From Pseudomonadota bacterium (GTDB lineage Bacteria > Pseudomonadota > Alphaproteobacteria > Rhizobiales > Rhizobiaceae), in contig JAEWHN010000175.1 in NCBI GenBank assembly GCA_023387775.1, positions 1 to 18,901 of the forward strand: a stretch of DNA of 18,901 nucleotides. The letters are read 5' to 3'. Position numbers and translations under genes: made by a program. The notes under the pieces are model-generated. The model was not told the origin of the DNA. It did no database searches and saw only the letters and a list, made by a program, of their open reading frames with translations. Shown here piece by piece: positions 7,567 through 15,545 of the stretch (within the stretch, counting starts at the first letter, position 1; each line of letters begins with the position of its first letter).

Positions 7567-8196
7567 ATGGCACGCACTACGGGTTCAGACGGCGGCAGGA
7601 CGGAAGCAGCGATCCGCGAGGCGGCGATCAGCCTGATGGCGCGGTTCGGCTATGAGGCCGTCTCCATGCGCCAGCTTGCCGCCGAGGTCGGCGTACAGGC
7701 TGCTGCCCTCTATCGCTACTTTCCCACCAAGGAAGACCTGCTGTTCACATTGATGCGCGAGCACATGGAAGGCCTGCTTGCCGCCTGGGAAGCTGTGCGC
7801 CCGGCCATCGACGATCCGCGTGCCGAGCTCGCCGCCTATGTGCGCAACCACATCCGCTTCCATGTCGAGCGCCGGCATTCGACCCATGTCTCCAACATGG
7901 AGCTTCGCAGCCTTTCGCGCGATAATTTGACCGCGATCCTTCGGCTGCGCACTGCCTATGAAAAGGAACTGCGCCAGATACTGCGTGACGGCACGGAAGC
8001 CGGCGTCTTCGACGTCGACGACATCGGACTGACGGCGATTGCAATCATCCAGATGATCACCGGCGTGATCGTCTGGTTCCGCCCGGACGAGCGACTCTCG
8101 GTGGAAGAAGTGGCCGAGACCTACCTTGCCATGACCATGCGCCTGACCGGCGCGGACAAGCCCAGGGAGCGCCCCTATGTACACGCAAACGCTTGA
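7567..8196 (+). CDS. TetR-family regulator, first gene of the leucine/isovalerate operon
   Basis: A 209-residue TetR-type repressor. The DNA-binding domain spans about residues 12-58, with the recognition region MRQLAAEVGVQAAALYRYFPTKEDLL. A helical ligand-binding domain follows, with a hydrophobic segment near 155-170. The start is well fixed by AGGAG (7557-7561) five bases before ATG. The last 20 bases overlap the isovaleryl-CoA dehydrogenase gene, so the two are co-transcribed and probably translationally coupled. By analogy with other TetR regulators of acyl-CoA catabolism, the inducer may be an acyl-CoA of this pathway; that is inference. Many proteobacterial liu operons are instead led by a MerR-type LiuR. 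Confidence 0.93.
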   Translation: MARTTGSDGGRTEAAIREAAISLMARFGYEAVSMRQLAAEVGVQAAALYRYFPTKEDLLFTLMREHMEGLLAAWEAVRPAIDDPRAELAAYVRNHIRFHVERRHSTHVSNMELRSLSRDNLTAILRLRTAYEKELRQILRDGTEAGVFDVDDIGLTAIAIIQMITGVIVWFRPDERLSVEEVAETYLAMTMRLTGADKPRERPYVHANA

Positions 8197-9340
8197 TTTC
8201 GGGCAAGGCGAGGACATCGAAGCATTGCGCGACCTCGTGCGGCGCTTCGCGCAGGACAGGATCGCGCCGCTGGCGGCGGAGATAGACCGCTCCAACCAGT
8301 TTCCGTCGCATCTGTGGGCCGAGATGGGTGCACTTGGCCTGCTCGGCATAACCGCCTCGGCCGATTTCGGCGGAAGCGGCATGGGTTATCTCGCCCATGT
8401 CGTGGCGATGGAGGAGATTTCACGTGTCTCGGCCTCGGTCGGCCTGTCCTACGGCGCGCATTCGAACCTCTGCGTCAATCAGATCAGCCGCTGGGCCACG
8501 CCTGCGCAGAAGGAGAAATTCCTGCCGCCGCTGTGCTCCGGCGAAAAGGTCGGCGCGCTGGCCATGTCGGAAGCAGGCGCGGGATCGGATGTGGTGTCGC
8601 TCAAGCTGCGCGCCGAAAAGCGCAATGACCGCTATGTGCTCAACGGCACCAAGATGTGGATCACCAACGGCCCCGACGCCGACACGCTGGTGGTCTATGC
8701 CAAGACCGACCCGGAGCAGAAGTCGCGCGGAATAACCGCCTTCGTGGTCGAAAGGACCATGCCGGGCTTTTCGGTGGCGCAGAAGCTCGACAAGCTCGGC
8801 ATGCGTGGCTCCAGTACCGGCGAGCTCGTGTTCGAGGATGTGGAAGTGCCGTTCGAAAACGTGCTGCACGAGGAAGGCGCGGGCGTGGAGGTTCTGATGT
8901 CGGGCCTCGACTATGAGCGCACCGTGCTGGCCGGCGGGCCGCTCGGCATCATGGCCGCCTGTTTGGACGTGGCGGTTCCCTACGTGCGTGAGCGCAAGCA
9001 ATTCGGCCAGCCGATCGGCGAGTTCCAGCTCGTGCAGGGCAAGCTTGCCGACAAGTACACGACGATGAACGCCGCGCGCGCCTATGTCTATGGCGTGGCC
9101 AGCGCCTGCGACCGGGGCCACACCACCCGCAAGGACGCGGCCGGCTGCATCCTCTTCGCCGCCGAGAGAGCAACGCAGATGGCGCTCGACGCGATCCAGC
9201 TGCTTGGCGGCAACGGATATATCAACGACTATCCCACCGGCCGCCTGCTGCGAGACGCCAAGCTATACGAGATCGGCGCCGGCACCAGCGAAATCCGGCG
9301 CTGGCTGATCGGCCGCGAGATGATGGCGGAGAGCCTCTGA
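8177..9340 (+). CDS. liuA: Isovaleryl-CoA dehydrogenase (acyl-CoA dehydrogenase family)
   Basis: A FAD enzyme of 387 residues that oxidises isovaleryl-CoA to 3-methylcrotonyl-CoA in leucine degradation and passes electrons to ETF. It shows the acyl-CoA dehydrogenase N-terminal helical domain, the middle beta domain (AMSEAGAGSD, then MWITNGPDAD), and the C-terminal helical domain ending LYEIGAGTSEIRR. The key specificity feature is the catalytic base Glu247 in GLDYERTVLAGGPLG. This matches the isovaleryl-CoA dehydrogenase position (human Glu254), rather than the late glutamate used by most family members. The start is supported by AGGGAG (8164-8169) inside the upstream tetR gene. It is followed after one base by the carboxylase subunit gene. 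Also called ivd. Confidence 0.95.
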   Translation: MYTQTLDFGQGEDIEALRDLVRRFAQDRIAPLAAEIDRSNQFPSHLWAEMGALGLLGITASADFGGSGMGYLAHVVAMEEISRVSASVGLSYGAHSNLCVNQISRWATPAQKEKFLPPLCSGEKVGALAMSEAGAGSDVVSLKLRAEKRNDRYVLNGTKMWITNGPDADTLVVYAKTDPEQKSRGITAFVVERTMPGFSVAQKLDKLGMRGSSTGELVFEDVEVPFENVLHEEGAGVEVLMSGLDYERTVLAGGPLGIMAACLDVAVPYVRERKQFGQPIGEFQLVQGKLADKYTTMNAARAYVYGVASACDRGHTTRKDAAGCILFAAERATQMALDAIQLLGGNGYINDYPTGRLLRDAKLYEIGAGTSEIRRWLIGREMMAESL

Positions 9341-9341
9341 C

Positions 9342-10949
9342 ATGCCTGTCATTCAATCCCAACTCTCGCCCTCCTCCGATGCCTTCAAGGCCAATGCCGA
9401 GCATATGCGCATGCTGGTGGCCGACATCGCCGAAAAGGCTGCGATTGTTGAAAGCGGCGGCTCGGAGGAAGCGCGCAAGCGCCACACCGCGCGCGGCAAG
9501 CTCTTGCCGCGCCAGCGGCTTGCACAGCTGCTGGATGCCAGTTCGCCCTTTCTCGAGATCGGCCAGTTCGCGGCCTGGAACATGTATGGCGGAGACATTT
9601 CGTCGGCCGGCATGATCGCCGGCGTAGGCCGGGTCGAGGGGCGCGAGGTGATGGTCGTCGTCAACGACGCCACGGTGAAGGGCGGCACCTACTATCCGGT
9701 CACGGTGAAGAAGCATCTGCGGGCGCAGGAAATCGCCATGCAGAACAACCTGCCCTGCGTCTATCTGGTGGATTCCGGCGGAGCGAACCTGCCAAACCAG
9801 GACGAGGTTTTCCCGGACCGCGAGCATTTCGGTCGCATCTTCTACAACCAGGCCAACATGTCGGCGGCGGGCATCCCGCAGATCGCCTGCGTCATGGGCT
9901 CCTGCACGGCAGGCGGAGCCTATGTGCCGGCCATGTCCGACGAAACGATCATGGTGCGCAACCAGGCCACCATCTTCCTGGGCGGGCCGCCGCTGGTGAA
10001 GGCCGCGACGGGCGAGGAGGTGACGGCCGAGGAACTGGGCGGCGCGGATGTCCACACCCGGCTCTCGGGCGTTGCCGACCACTACGCCATGGACGATGCG
10101 CATGCGCTGGCGATCACCAGGCAGATCGTCAGAAACCTGAACCGAAAGAAGACGATTGGGCTCGACCTGAAGACGCCGGTTCCTCCACTTCACGCGCCGG
10201 AAGAAATCTACGGCGTCGTGCCGACCGACACCCGCCATCCATACGACGTACGCGAGATCATCGCGCGCATCGTCGACGGCTCCGAATTCGACGAGTTCAA
10301 GCAGAACTACGGCACCACGCTGGTGACCGGTTTTGCCCATATCCACGGAATGCCGGTGGGCATCCTCGGCAACAATGGTGTGCTGTTTTCCGAAAGCGCG
10401 CTGAAGGGGGCGCATTTCATCGAACTGTGTTGCCAGCGCAAGATCCCCCTTATTTTCCTGCAGAACATCACCGGCTTCATGGTGGGGGCAAAATACGAGG
10501 CCGGCGGCATTGCCAAGGACGGCGCCAAGCTGGTGACGGCGGTGGCCACCGCACAGGTGCCGAAACTCACCGTCATCGTCGGCGGTTCCTTCGGGGCCGG
10601 AAACTACGGCATGTGCGGCCGCGCATTTTCGCCCCGCTTCCTGTGGATGTGGCCCAATGCGCGCATCTCGGTCATGGGCGGCGAGCAGGCCGCAACCGTG
10701 CTTGCGATGGTCAAGCGCGAGGGCATTGAGCGCAGGGGCGGCACGTGGACCGCAGAGGAAGAAGCGGCGTTCCGCGCGCCGATCCTCGAAAAATATGAAC
10801 ACGAGGGCCACCCGCTTTATTCCTCGGCGCGGCTCTGGGACGATGGCATAATCGACCCGGCAAGAACCCGTGACGTACTGGCGCTAAGCCTTTCGGCCAC
10901 GCTCAATGCACCGGTGCCGGACACGAAATTCGGCCTATTTAGGATGTAG
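9342..10949 (+). CDS. liuB: Methylcrotonyl-CoA carboxylase, carboxyltransferase (beta) subunit
   Basis: This 535-residue subunit transfers CO2 from carboxybiotin to 3-methylcrotonyl-CoA, giving 3-methylglutaconyl-CoA. It has the two crotonase-fold carboxyltransferase halves. The N-terminal half carries HTARGKLLPRQRLAQLLD and the acyl-CoA-site glycine motif GSCTAGGAYVP (186-196). The C-terminal half carries GGSFGAGNYGMCGRAFSPRF (414-433) and the carboxybiotin-site region MGGEQAATVLA. Length and motifs fit the methylcrotonyl family, and the preceding isovaleryl-CoA dehydrogenase gene supports that over propionyl- or geranyl-CoA carboxylase. GGAGAG (9328-9333) provides the ribosome site. Its partner subunit follows one gene later. 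Also called mccB. Confidence 0.95.
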   Translation: MPVIQSQLSPSSDAFKANAEHMRMLVADIAEKAAIVESGGSEEARKRHTARGKLLPRQRLAQLLDASSPFLEIGQFAAWNMYGGDISSAGMIAGVGRVEGREVMVVVNDATVKGGTYYPVTVKKHLRAQEIAMQNNLPCVYLVDSGGANLPNQDEVFPDREHFGRIFYNQANMSAAGIPQIACVMGSCTAGGAYVPAMSDETIMVRNQATIFLGGPPLVKAATGEEVTAEELGGADVHTRLSGVADHYAMDDAHALAITRQIVRNLNRKKTIGLDLKTPVPPLHAPEEIYGVVPTDTRHPYDVREIIARIVDGSEFDEFKQNYGTTLVTGFAHIHGMPVGILGNNGVLFSESALKGAHFIELCCQRKIPLIFLQNITGFMVGAKYEAGGIAKDGAKLVTAVATAQVPKLTVIVGGSFGAGNYGMCGRAFSPRFLWMWPNARISVMGGEQAATVLAMVKREGIERRGGTWTAEEEAAFRAPILEKYEHEGHPLYSSARLWDDGIIDPARTRDVLALSLSATLNAPVPDTKFGLFRM

Positions 10950-10965
10950 CGTCACCCGGGCGCGG

Positions 10966-10977
10966 GCTCGAACGAGC
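10966..10977 (+). other. Short hairpin in the liuB-VOC gap
   Basis: GCTCG-AA-CGAGC lies in the 52-base gap between liuB and the VOC gene, ahead of its ribosome site. It has no T tract. It might affect mRNA stability or be chance. Confidence 0.25.
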
Positions 10978-11001
10978 AACCCAACGACGAAGGAGCCTGA
11001 C

Positions 11002-11772
11002 ATGACTGCCAATCCGAGCAAATTTGTCTGGTATGAGCTGATTACCAGCGACGTCGATGCTGCAGAAAACTTCTACAAGACCGTAGTGGGCTGGAATTCC
11101 GAGCCCTGGGAAAGCGGCGTCGAGATGCGCTACGTCATCATGAAGGCAGGCGATACCGGGGTGGCCGGCGTGATGGCCACTCCCGCGGAAGCGGCCGGCA
11201 TGAAGCCGGCCTGGATCGGCTATATCCACTCCGCCGACGTGGACGCGGCCACCGACAGCGTGCGCAAGGCCGGCGGCAAGGTCATACGCGAGCCCGGGGA
11301 CATTCCGGAAATCGGCCGCTTCTCGGTGGTGACCGACCCGCAAGGGGCGTTATTCATGATGATCACGCCCAAAGGCGAAGGCGGCACGCCTTCCCCGCAG
11401 ATGACTCCCGGCCATATCGGCTGGCACGAGCTTTTCGCAGCCGATTGGAAAAGCGCTTTCGACTTCTACGCGAGCCAGTTTCACTGGACCAAGGGCGACG
11501 CGCTCGACATGGGGCAGATGGGCACCTACCAGCTGTTTGCAGCCGGTGGCGACGCGATCGGCGGCATGATGACAAAGCCGCCGCAGATCCCCTCGCCGCC
11601 CTACTGGCTGTATTACTTCAACGTTGGTGACATCGACGCGGCCACAAAGCGGGTTACCGAAAACAAGGGCAAGGTTCTGATGGGGCCGGTGCAGGTGCCG
11701 GGCGGTGCCTGGATCGTGCAATGCACCGATCCGCAGGGCGCACTCTTCGCGCTTGTCGGCAGTCGGACCTGA
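11002..11772 (+). CDS. Two-domain VOC (glyoxalase-fold) protein inside the liu operon
   Basis: A 256-residue cytoplasmic protein made of two vicinal-oxygen-chelate modules in tandem, about residues 5-122 and 133-254. Each begins with an H/E-containing strand (KFVWYELITSDVDAAENFY; HIGWHELFAADWKSAFDFY) and ends with DPQGALF, so the gene is an internal duplication. Similar tandem proteins are annotated as glyoxalase/bleomycin-resistance or CFP30B-like, generally without a proven reaction. The start is ATG 11002, with AAGGAG (10990-10995) six bases before it; the frame opens upstream inside liuB. It sits between the two carboxylase subunit genes, so it is almost certainly co-expressed with them. 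A role on a leucine-pathway acyl-CoA or a side product is possible but unproven. Confidence 0.9.
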   Translation: MTANPSKFVWYELITSDVDAAENFYKTVVGWNSEPWESGVEMRYVIMKAGDTGVAGVMATPAEAAGMKPAWIGYIHSADVDAATDSVRKAGGKVIREPGDIPEIGRFSVVTDPQGALFMMITPKGEGGTPSPQMTPGHIGWHELFAADWKSAFDFYASQFHWTKGDALDMGQMGTYQLFAAGGDAIGGMMTKPPQIPSPPYWLYYFNVGDIDAATKRVTENKGKVLMGPVQVPGGAWIVQCTDPQGALFALVGSRT

Positions 11773-11802
11773 GCGGCGAGGCCGGACGTTCCGGGAGGAT
11801 TG

Positions 11803-13764
11803 ATGTTCAGCAAGATTCTGATCGCCAATCGCGGCGAGATCGCGGTTCGCGTCATCCGCACCGCACGGCGCATGGGCATTCGCACCGTCGCGGTCTATTC
11901 CGACGCGGATGCCGGCTCGCTTCATGTGGAAATGGCCGACGAGGCGGTGCATATCGGCGCCTCGCCTGTCGGCGAAAGCTATCTGCGCGGCGACAGGATC
12001 ATAGCGGCGGCCAAGGCCACCGGCGCCGAAGCTATCCATCCGGGCTACGGCTTCCTTTCCGAGAATCCTGACTTCGTTGAAATGGTGGAGGCGGCCGAAT
12101 TGGTGTTCATCGGCCCCTCGGCCGCCTCCATCCGCGCCATGGGCCTGAAGGACGCGGCCAAGCGCCTGATGGAGGAAGCCGGCGTGCCGGTGGTGCCGGG
12201 CTACCACGGCGAAGCGCAGGACATCGTTCTGCTGGCCTCCAAGGCTCGCGAGATCGGCTATCCGGTTCTGATCAAGGCGCGTGCCGGCGGCGGCGGCAAG
12301 GGCATGCGCCGGGTCGACCATCCCGACGATTTCGTCGACGCGCTGTCGGGTGCGCGGCGCGAAGCGCAGGCGGCCTTTGGCGACGACAGGGTGCTGATCG
12401 AGAAATACGTCGAAAAACCTCGGCACATCGAGGTTCAGGTCTTCGGCGACAATTTCGGCAACGCCGTTCATCTGTTCGAGCGCGACTGCTCTGCGCAGCG
12501 CCGGCACCAGAAGGTGATCGAGGAAGCCCCCGCCCCCGGCATGACGGCCGAGATGCGCCGGGCCATGACAGAAGCGGCCGTGACCGCGGCCAAGACGATT
12601 TCCTATTCAGGCGCAGGCACCATCGAATTCATCGTCGATGCCTCGGAGGGACTGAGGCCTGACCGCTTCTGGTTCATGGAAATGAACACGCGCCTGCAGG
12701 TCGAGCACCCGGTAACGGAGATGATCACCGGCATGGATCTGGTGGAATGGCAGCTTCGCGTCGCGGCTGGCGAGAAACTGCCGAAAAGCCAGGAAGAGAT
12801 CGCGCTCTCCGGCCACGCCTTCGAAGCACGCATCTATGCCGAAGACCCCGAGCGTGATTTCCTGCCGGCCATCGGCACGCTGCACCACCTGCGTTTTCCT
12901 GCCGATGCACCAAGGGGTTCGTCCATGCGCATCGAGACAGGAGTGCGGCAGGGAGATACCATCTCGCCCTTTTACGACCCGATGATCGCAAAGCTTGTCG
13001 TCCACGCTGATGACAGGCGTTCGGCGCTGGACGCATTGGCGGCTGCGCTGAAGGAGACCCGAATTGCGGGCTCTGTTACCAATGTCGGCTTCCTGACCGC
13101 GCTGTCGCAGGACGCGGATTTCACCGCGGGCGACGTCGACACCGGCCTGATCGGACGCAAACAGCCGGCGCTGGCTGCCAAGCGCAGGCCAGATGCCGGC
13201 AGCATCGCCCGTGCTGCCCTGGCAGCCTCTGGCGTAGCGCCAACCGAGATATCGCCTGACGATCCATGGACCGCCCTGGCAGGCTACAGCCATTTCCATC
13301 CGATCGAACGGCGAGTGTCCCTGCATTTCGACACGCAGGAACACACGGCCACCATTGTCACTCTCGCGGAAAATCTCTTCGCAGTTCGCGTCGACACCGC
13401 CGCCCCCATCACTCTGTCGCGAGGTGACCTCGCCGCAACCGCGCGGTGGCCGGGCCACGTGACGGTTTTCGGAAAGGGCGCGTCCTATACGTTCACCGTG
13501 CCCGATCCCTTCGCGAATGCAGCGGATGCGGAATCTGGCGTCGGCAGCATGCGCGCGCCGATGCCCGGTCTCGTCAAGCTCGTGCGCGCCGACAAGGGCG
13601 ACACCGTGAAGAAAGGCCAGCCGCTTCTGATCCTGGAAGCAATGAAGATGGAGCACACCATCGCGGCCCTGCATGACGGGACCATTGCAGAAATCGCGGC
13701 TGAAGGCGCACAGGTGACGGACGGAACCGTGCTGGTCCGTTTCGTCGAACAGGCAGGTGCCTGA
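11803..13764 (+). CDS. liuD: Methylcrotonyl-CoA carboxylase, biotin carboxylase/biotin carrier (alpha) subunit
   Basis: A 653-residue subunit that carboxylates its own biotin using ATP and bicarbonate, then delivers CO2 to LiuB. The biotin carboxylase N-terminal domain begins FSKILIANRGEIAVRVIRTA. The ATP-grasp domain has Lys158 and the GGGGKGMRR loop (about 162-170). The catalytic segment EMNTRLQVEHPVTE starts at Glu293, with Arg297 and Glu301 aligning with E. coli AccC Glu288, Arg292 and Glu296. A linker (about 450-580) leads to the C-terminal biotinyl domain with EAMKMEH, biotinylated Lys615. I prefer ATG 11803, four bases after GGGAGG (11793-11798), over the TTG at 11800. It ends the operon. 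Also called mccA. Confidence 0.95.
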   Translation: MFSKILIANRGEIAVRVIRTARRMGIRTVAVYSDADAGSLHVEMADEAVHIGASPVGESYLRGDRIIAAAKATGAEAIHPGYGFLSENPDFVEMVEAAELVFIGPSAASIRAMGLKDAAKRLMEEAGVPVVPGYHGEAQDIVLLASKAREIGYPVLIKARAGGGGKGMRRVDHPDDFVDALSGARREAQAAFGDDRVLIEKYVEKPRHIEVQVFGDNFGNAVHLFERDCSAQRRHQKVIEEAPAPGMTAEMRRAMTEAAVTAAKTISYSGAGTIEFIVDASEGLRPDRFWFMEMNTRLQVEHPVTEMITGMDLVEWQLRVAAGEKLPKSQEEIALSGHAFEARIYAEDPERDFLPAIGTLHHLRFPADAPRGSSMRIETGVRQGDTISPFYDPMIAKLVVHADDRRSALDALAAALKETRIAGSVTNVGFLTALSQDADFTAGDVDTGLIGRKQPALAAKRRPDAGSIARAALAASGVAPTEISPDDPWTALAGYSHFHPIERRVSLHFDTQEHTATIVTLAENLFAVRVDTAAPITLSRGDLAATARWPGHVTVFGKGASYTFTVPDPFANAADAESGVGSMRAPMPGLVKLVRADKGDTVKKGQPLLILEAMKMEHTIAALHDGTIAEIAAEGAQVTDGTVLVRFVEQAGA

Positions 13765-13791
13765 GCTCGCAACGTCCGAACCTTCGAAACG

Positions 13792-13817
13792 AAAATGGCC
13801 GGGACTAGCCCGGCCAT
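13792..13817 (-). terminator. Intrinsic terminator of the livJ-like gene
   Basis: A perfect 9-bp stem, ATGGCCGGG (13795-13803) with CCCGGCCAT (13809-13817), has a five-base loop. Read on the minus strand it is followed by a T-rich tail (TTTTCGTTTC) and lies 30 bases after the binding-protein stop. On the plus strand, after the liu operon, there is no T tract; the stem may still act weakly in that direction. Confidence 0.75.
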
Positions 13818-13847
13818 CTCGTCAAATCGCCAAAATGGCGCCCGGCA

Positions 13848-14969
13848 TTACTGCTCGATCGGAGCGTACTTGCCGTCGTGCCACTGGTTAATGTCGTAGG
13901 CGGCGTTCTTGAGGTCGCCCTTCTCGTCGAACACGACTTGGCCGACGACGGTGTCGATCGCCTCGCCGTTCTTCAGCGCCTCGGCGACCTTCATCGGATC
14001 GTCGGTGCCGGCGCGCTCGATGCCCTGCGCGAAGGCCTGGATCACGGCATAGGAGAACAGCGTGAAGCCCTCCGGCACGAAGCCGCCGGCCTTGATCTTC
14101 TCAATGGCTTCCTTGGCTTCGGGCTTGGCCTGCGGGTCAGACGGGAACACGAACATCGTGCCTTCGCCAGCCGGGCCGGCGATCTGCCAGAATTCCGGCG
14201 AGGCGATGGAGTCCGGCATGATCAGCTGGAACTTGAAGTCCTGCTCCGATGACTGGCGCAGAATGAGGCCGGCCTCGGGGTGATAGCCGCCGAAGTAAAC
14301 GACATCGGCCTTCATGCCCTTAAGCTTGGTGACGAGCGCGGAATAGTCTTTCTCGCCGGCATTGATGCCTTCATAGAGCACTTCCTTCAGGCCGTTTTCG
14401 TTCATCGTCTTGCGCACGGCATCAGCGACACCCTGGCCGTAGGCGCCCTTGTCGTGCAGGATGACGACGTTCTTGCCCGCATACTTCTTGGCGATCCACG
14501 GACCGATGAAGGCGCCCTGGGCGTCGTCGCGCGTGTAGAGACGCATGATGGTCGACCAGCCCTTGGCGGCCGCGTCGTCCGTCATGATCGGGTTCGACGA
14601 GGCCGGGCTCATCATCAGCATGCCGCTCTCGGCATAGACGGCCGAAGCCGGGATGCTCGAGCCCGAACATGCGTGGCCGTCGATGAACTTGATGCCATTG
14701 GCGACGATGCGGTTGGCCACCGACACCGCCTGCTTCGGATCGCAGACGTCATCTTCGATCGCAATCTTGACCTGGCGGCCCATCACGCCGCCCTTTTCAT
14801 TGATGGCCTTTGCTGCGGCCTCAGCGCCCTGCTTGAACTGGTCGCCGATATTGGCGAGCTGGCCGGTCATCGGGCCCACCACAGCAAATGTAATGTCGTC
14901 GGCGCGCGCAGCCTGCGCCGCCAACACGAAGCCGACCAGGGCGGCTCCGAGCAATGATTTCTTTATCAC
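13848..14969 (-). CDS. Branched-chain amino-acid ABC transporter substrate-binding protein (LivJ-like)
   Basis: A periplasmic binding protein expected to capture leucine, isoleucine or valine. It opens with a Sec signal peptide, KKSLL followed by a hydrophobic core, with likely cleavage after residue 23 (ARA-DD). The mature part resembles E. coli LivJ closely: ITFAVVGPMTGQLANIGDQF, EDDVCDPKQAVSVANRIV, DGHACSGSSIPAS, GINAGEKDYSALVTKLK. The two cysteines of the LivJ disulfide are both kept (VCDP and HACS). I start it at GTG 14967-14969 because GGAGGA (14977-14982) lies eight bases upstream; an upstream ATG would place that site inside the gene. It is 373 residues long. No permease or ATPase gene adjoins it, so it is an orphan that must serve an unlinked transporter. 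It converges on the leucine-degradation operon. Confidence 0.93.
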   Translation of the reverse strand: MIKKSLLGAALVGFVLAAQAARADDITFAVVGPMTGQLANIGDQFKQGAEAAAKAINEKGGVMGRQVKIAIEDDVCDPKQAVSVANRIVANGIKFIDGHACSGSSIPASAVYAESGMLMMSPASSNPIMTDDAAAKGWSTIMRLYTRDDAQGAFIGPWIAKKYAGKNVVILHDKGAYGQGVADAVRKTMNENGLKEVLYEGINAGEKDYSALVTKLKGMKADVVYFGGYHPEAGLILRQSSEQDFKFQLIMPDSIASPEFWQIAGPAGEGTMFVFPSDPQAKPEAKEAIEKIKAGGFVPEGFTLFSYAVIQAFAQGIERAGTDDPMKVAEALKNGEAIDTVVGQVVFDEKGDLKNAAYDINQWHDGKYAPIEQ

Positions 14970-14982
14970 CTTAATGTCCTCC

Positions 14983-15278
14983 GATATCGGCATGGCGCCG
15001 AAAGCCACCTTGTTTATCCCAGGCTACGCGGAAATATCATTTGCGGCGGTGGCGATGCAACACGCCCACGCCGACAATCAAACGCAGAAAGCCGCGCGGC
15101 ATATTCTTGCTGCGCGGCTTTCTGGTTGCGCGCATCGAACGCGTGTCCCCCGCCAGATGCGATCAGTTGCTCATTCAGTGCACGGCTCGCCCGCCTCCAA
15201 GCTGCCGCGTTCTTCTGGTGGGGCCGTGCCGTCTTCGCGGCTTTGGCCCATGTCATGTTCACTTGCCGAGCCAACGGC
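14983..15278. other. Intergenic region upstream of the livJ-like gene
   Basis: About 300 bases holding a possible promoter and a long hairpin, but no supported gene. On the minus strand TTGCAT (15055-15060) and an extended -10-like TGATATTTC (TATTTC at 15031-15036), 18 bases apart, could drive the livJ-like gene. The long hairpin at 15085-15124 lies just upstream of that promoter and would insulate it from the Sel1-like gene. Confidence 0.45.
15085..15124 (-). terminator. Long hairpin, probable terminator after the Sel1-like gene
   Basis: CAGAAAGCCGCGCGGCA (15085-15101) pairs with TGCTGCGCGGCTTTCTG (15108-15124) along 17 positions with a single G-U pair and a six-base loop. On the minus strand the 3' arm ends GGCTTTCTG and is followed by CGTTTGATTG, so the T tract is partly inside the stem. 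It lies 155 bases beyond the Sel1-like stop codon. Because the arms are AAAG/CTTT-ended it could act in both directions, although no plus-strand gene precedes it. Confidence 0.65.
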
Positions 15279-15545
15279 TCAGTGCATCGTCATCCATTCG
15301 CGCGCTTCACGCAGCGCCCGGGCAATCTCGGGCTTCGACATCGAACCCGAAAGCTCGGCGCGAAGTTCGGCTGCACGGGACGAGCCCTTGATCGCAGCGA
15401 TATTGAACCACTTGTGTGCGGCGACGACATCAATCTCGCAGTCGCGGCCGGTGGCATACATGATGCCAAGCTCGAGAAGAACATCGGCCTGTGCAGCGGT
15501 TCCGATCGCGCCGACGCCGGCCTCCAACATTTCAAAGCGTGCCAT
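15279..15545 (-). CDS. Small Sel1-like repeat protein (88 aa)
   Basis: A short cytoplasmic protein carrying essentially one Sel1-type helical repeat: LLELGIMYATGRDCEIDVVAAHKWFNIAAIKG, about residues 23-54 (quoted here only to its key LG-MY--G-----D-VAAHKWFNIAA-KG pattern). A C-terminal helix with MSKPEIARALREAREWM follows. Sel1/TPR repeats mediate protein contacts, so it is likely an adaptor rather than an enzyme. There is no signal peptide. I start it at ATG 15543-15545, preceded by AGGGA at good spacing; the frame extends upstream with a Lys/Arg-rich translation that does not look real. It is a single-gene unit bounded downstream by the long hairpin. The partner is unknown. Confidence 0.82.
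   Translation of the reverse strand: MARFEMLEAGVGAIGTAAQADVLLELGIMYATGRDCEIDVVAAHKWFNIAAIKGSSRAAELRAELSGSMSKPEIARALREAREWMTMH

Noticed and set aside
9222..10811. 529-codon minus-strand open frame opposite liuB
   Set aside because: Antisense shadow of a well-supported carboxyltransferase gene; no recognisable domain and no ribosome site.
14280..14957. Plus-strand open frame opposite the livJ-like gene
   Set aside because: It mirrors a clear periplasmic binding protein; its translation is His/Asp/Ala-rich and has no family features.
15014..15274. Minus-strand open frame of 86 codons between the Sel1-like and livJ-like genes
   Set aside because: It begins with TTG five bases beyond the Sel1-like stop, lacks a clear ribosome site, runs through the long hairpin and the likely livJ promoter, and its Ala/Arg-rich translation resembles no family. 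GC bias at third positions fades in its second half.
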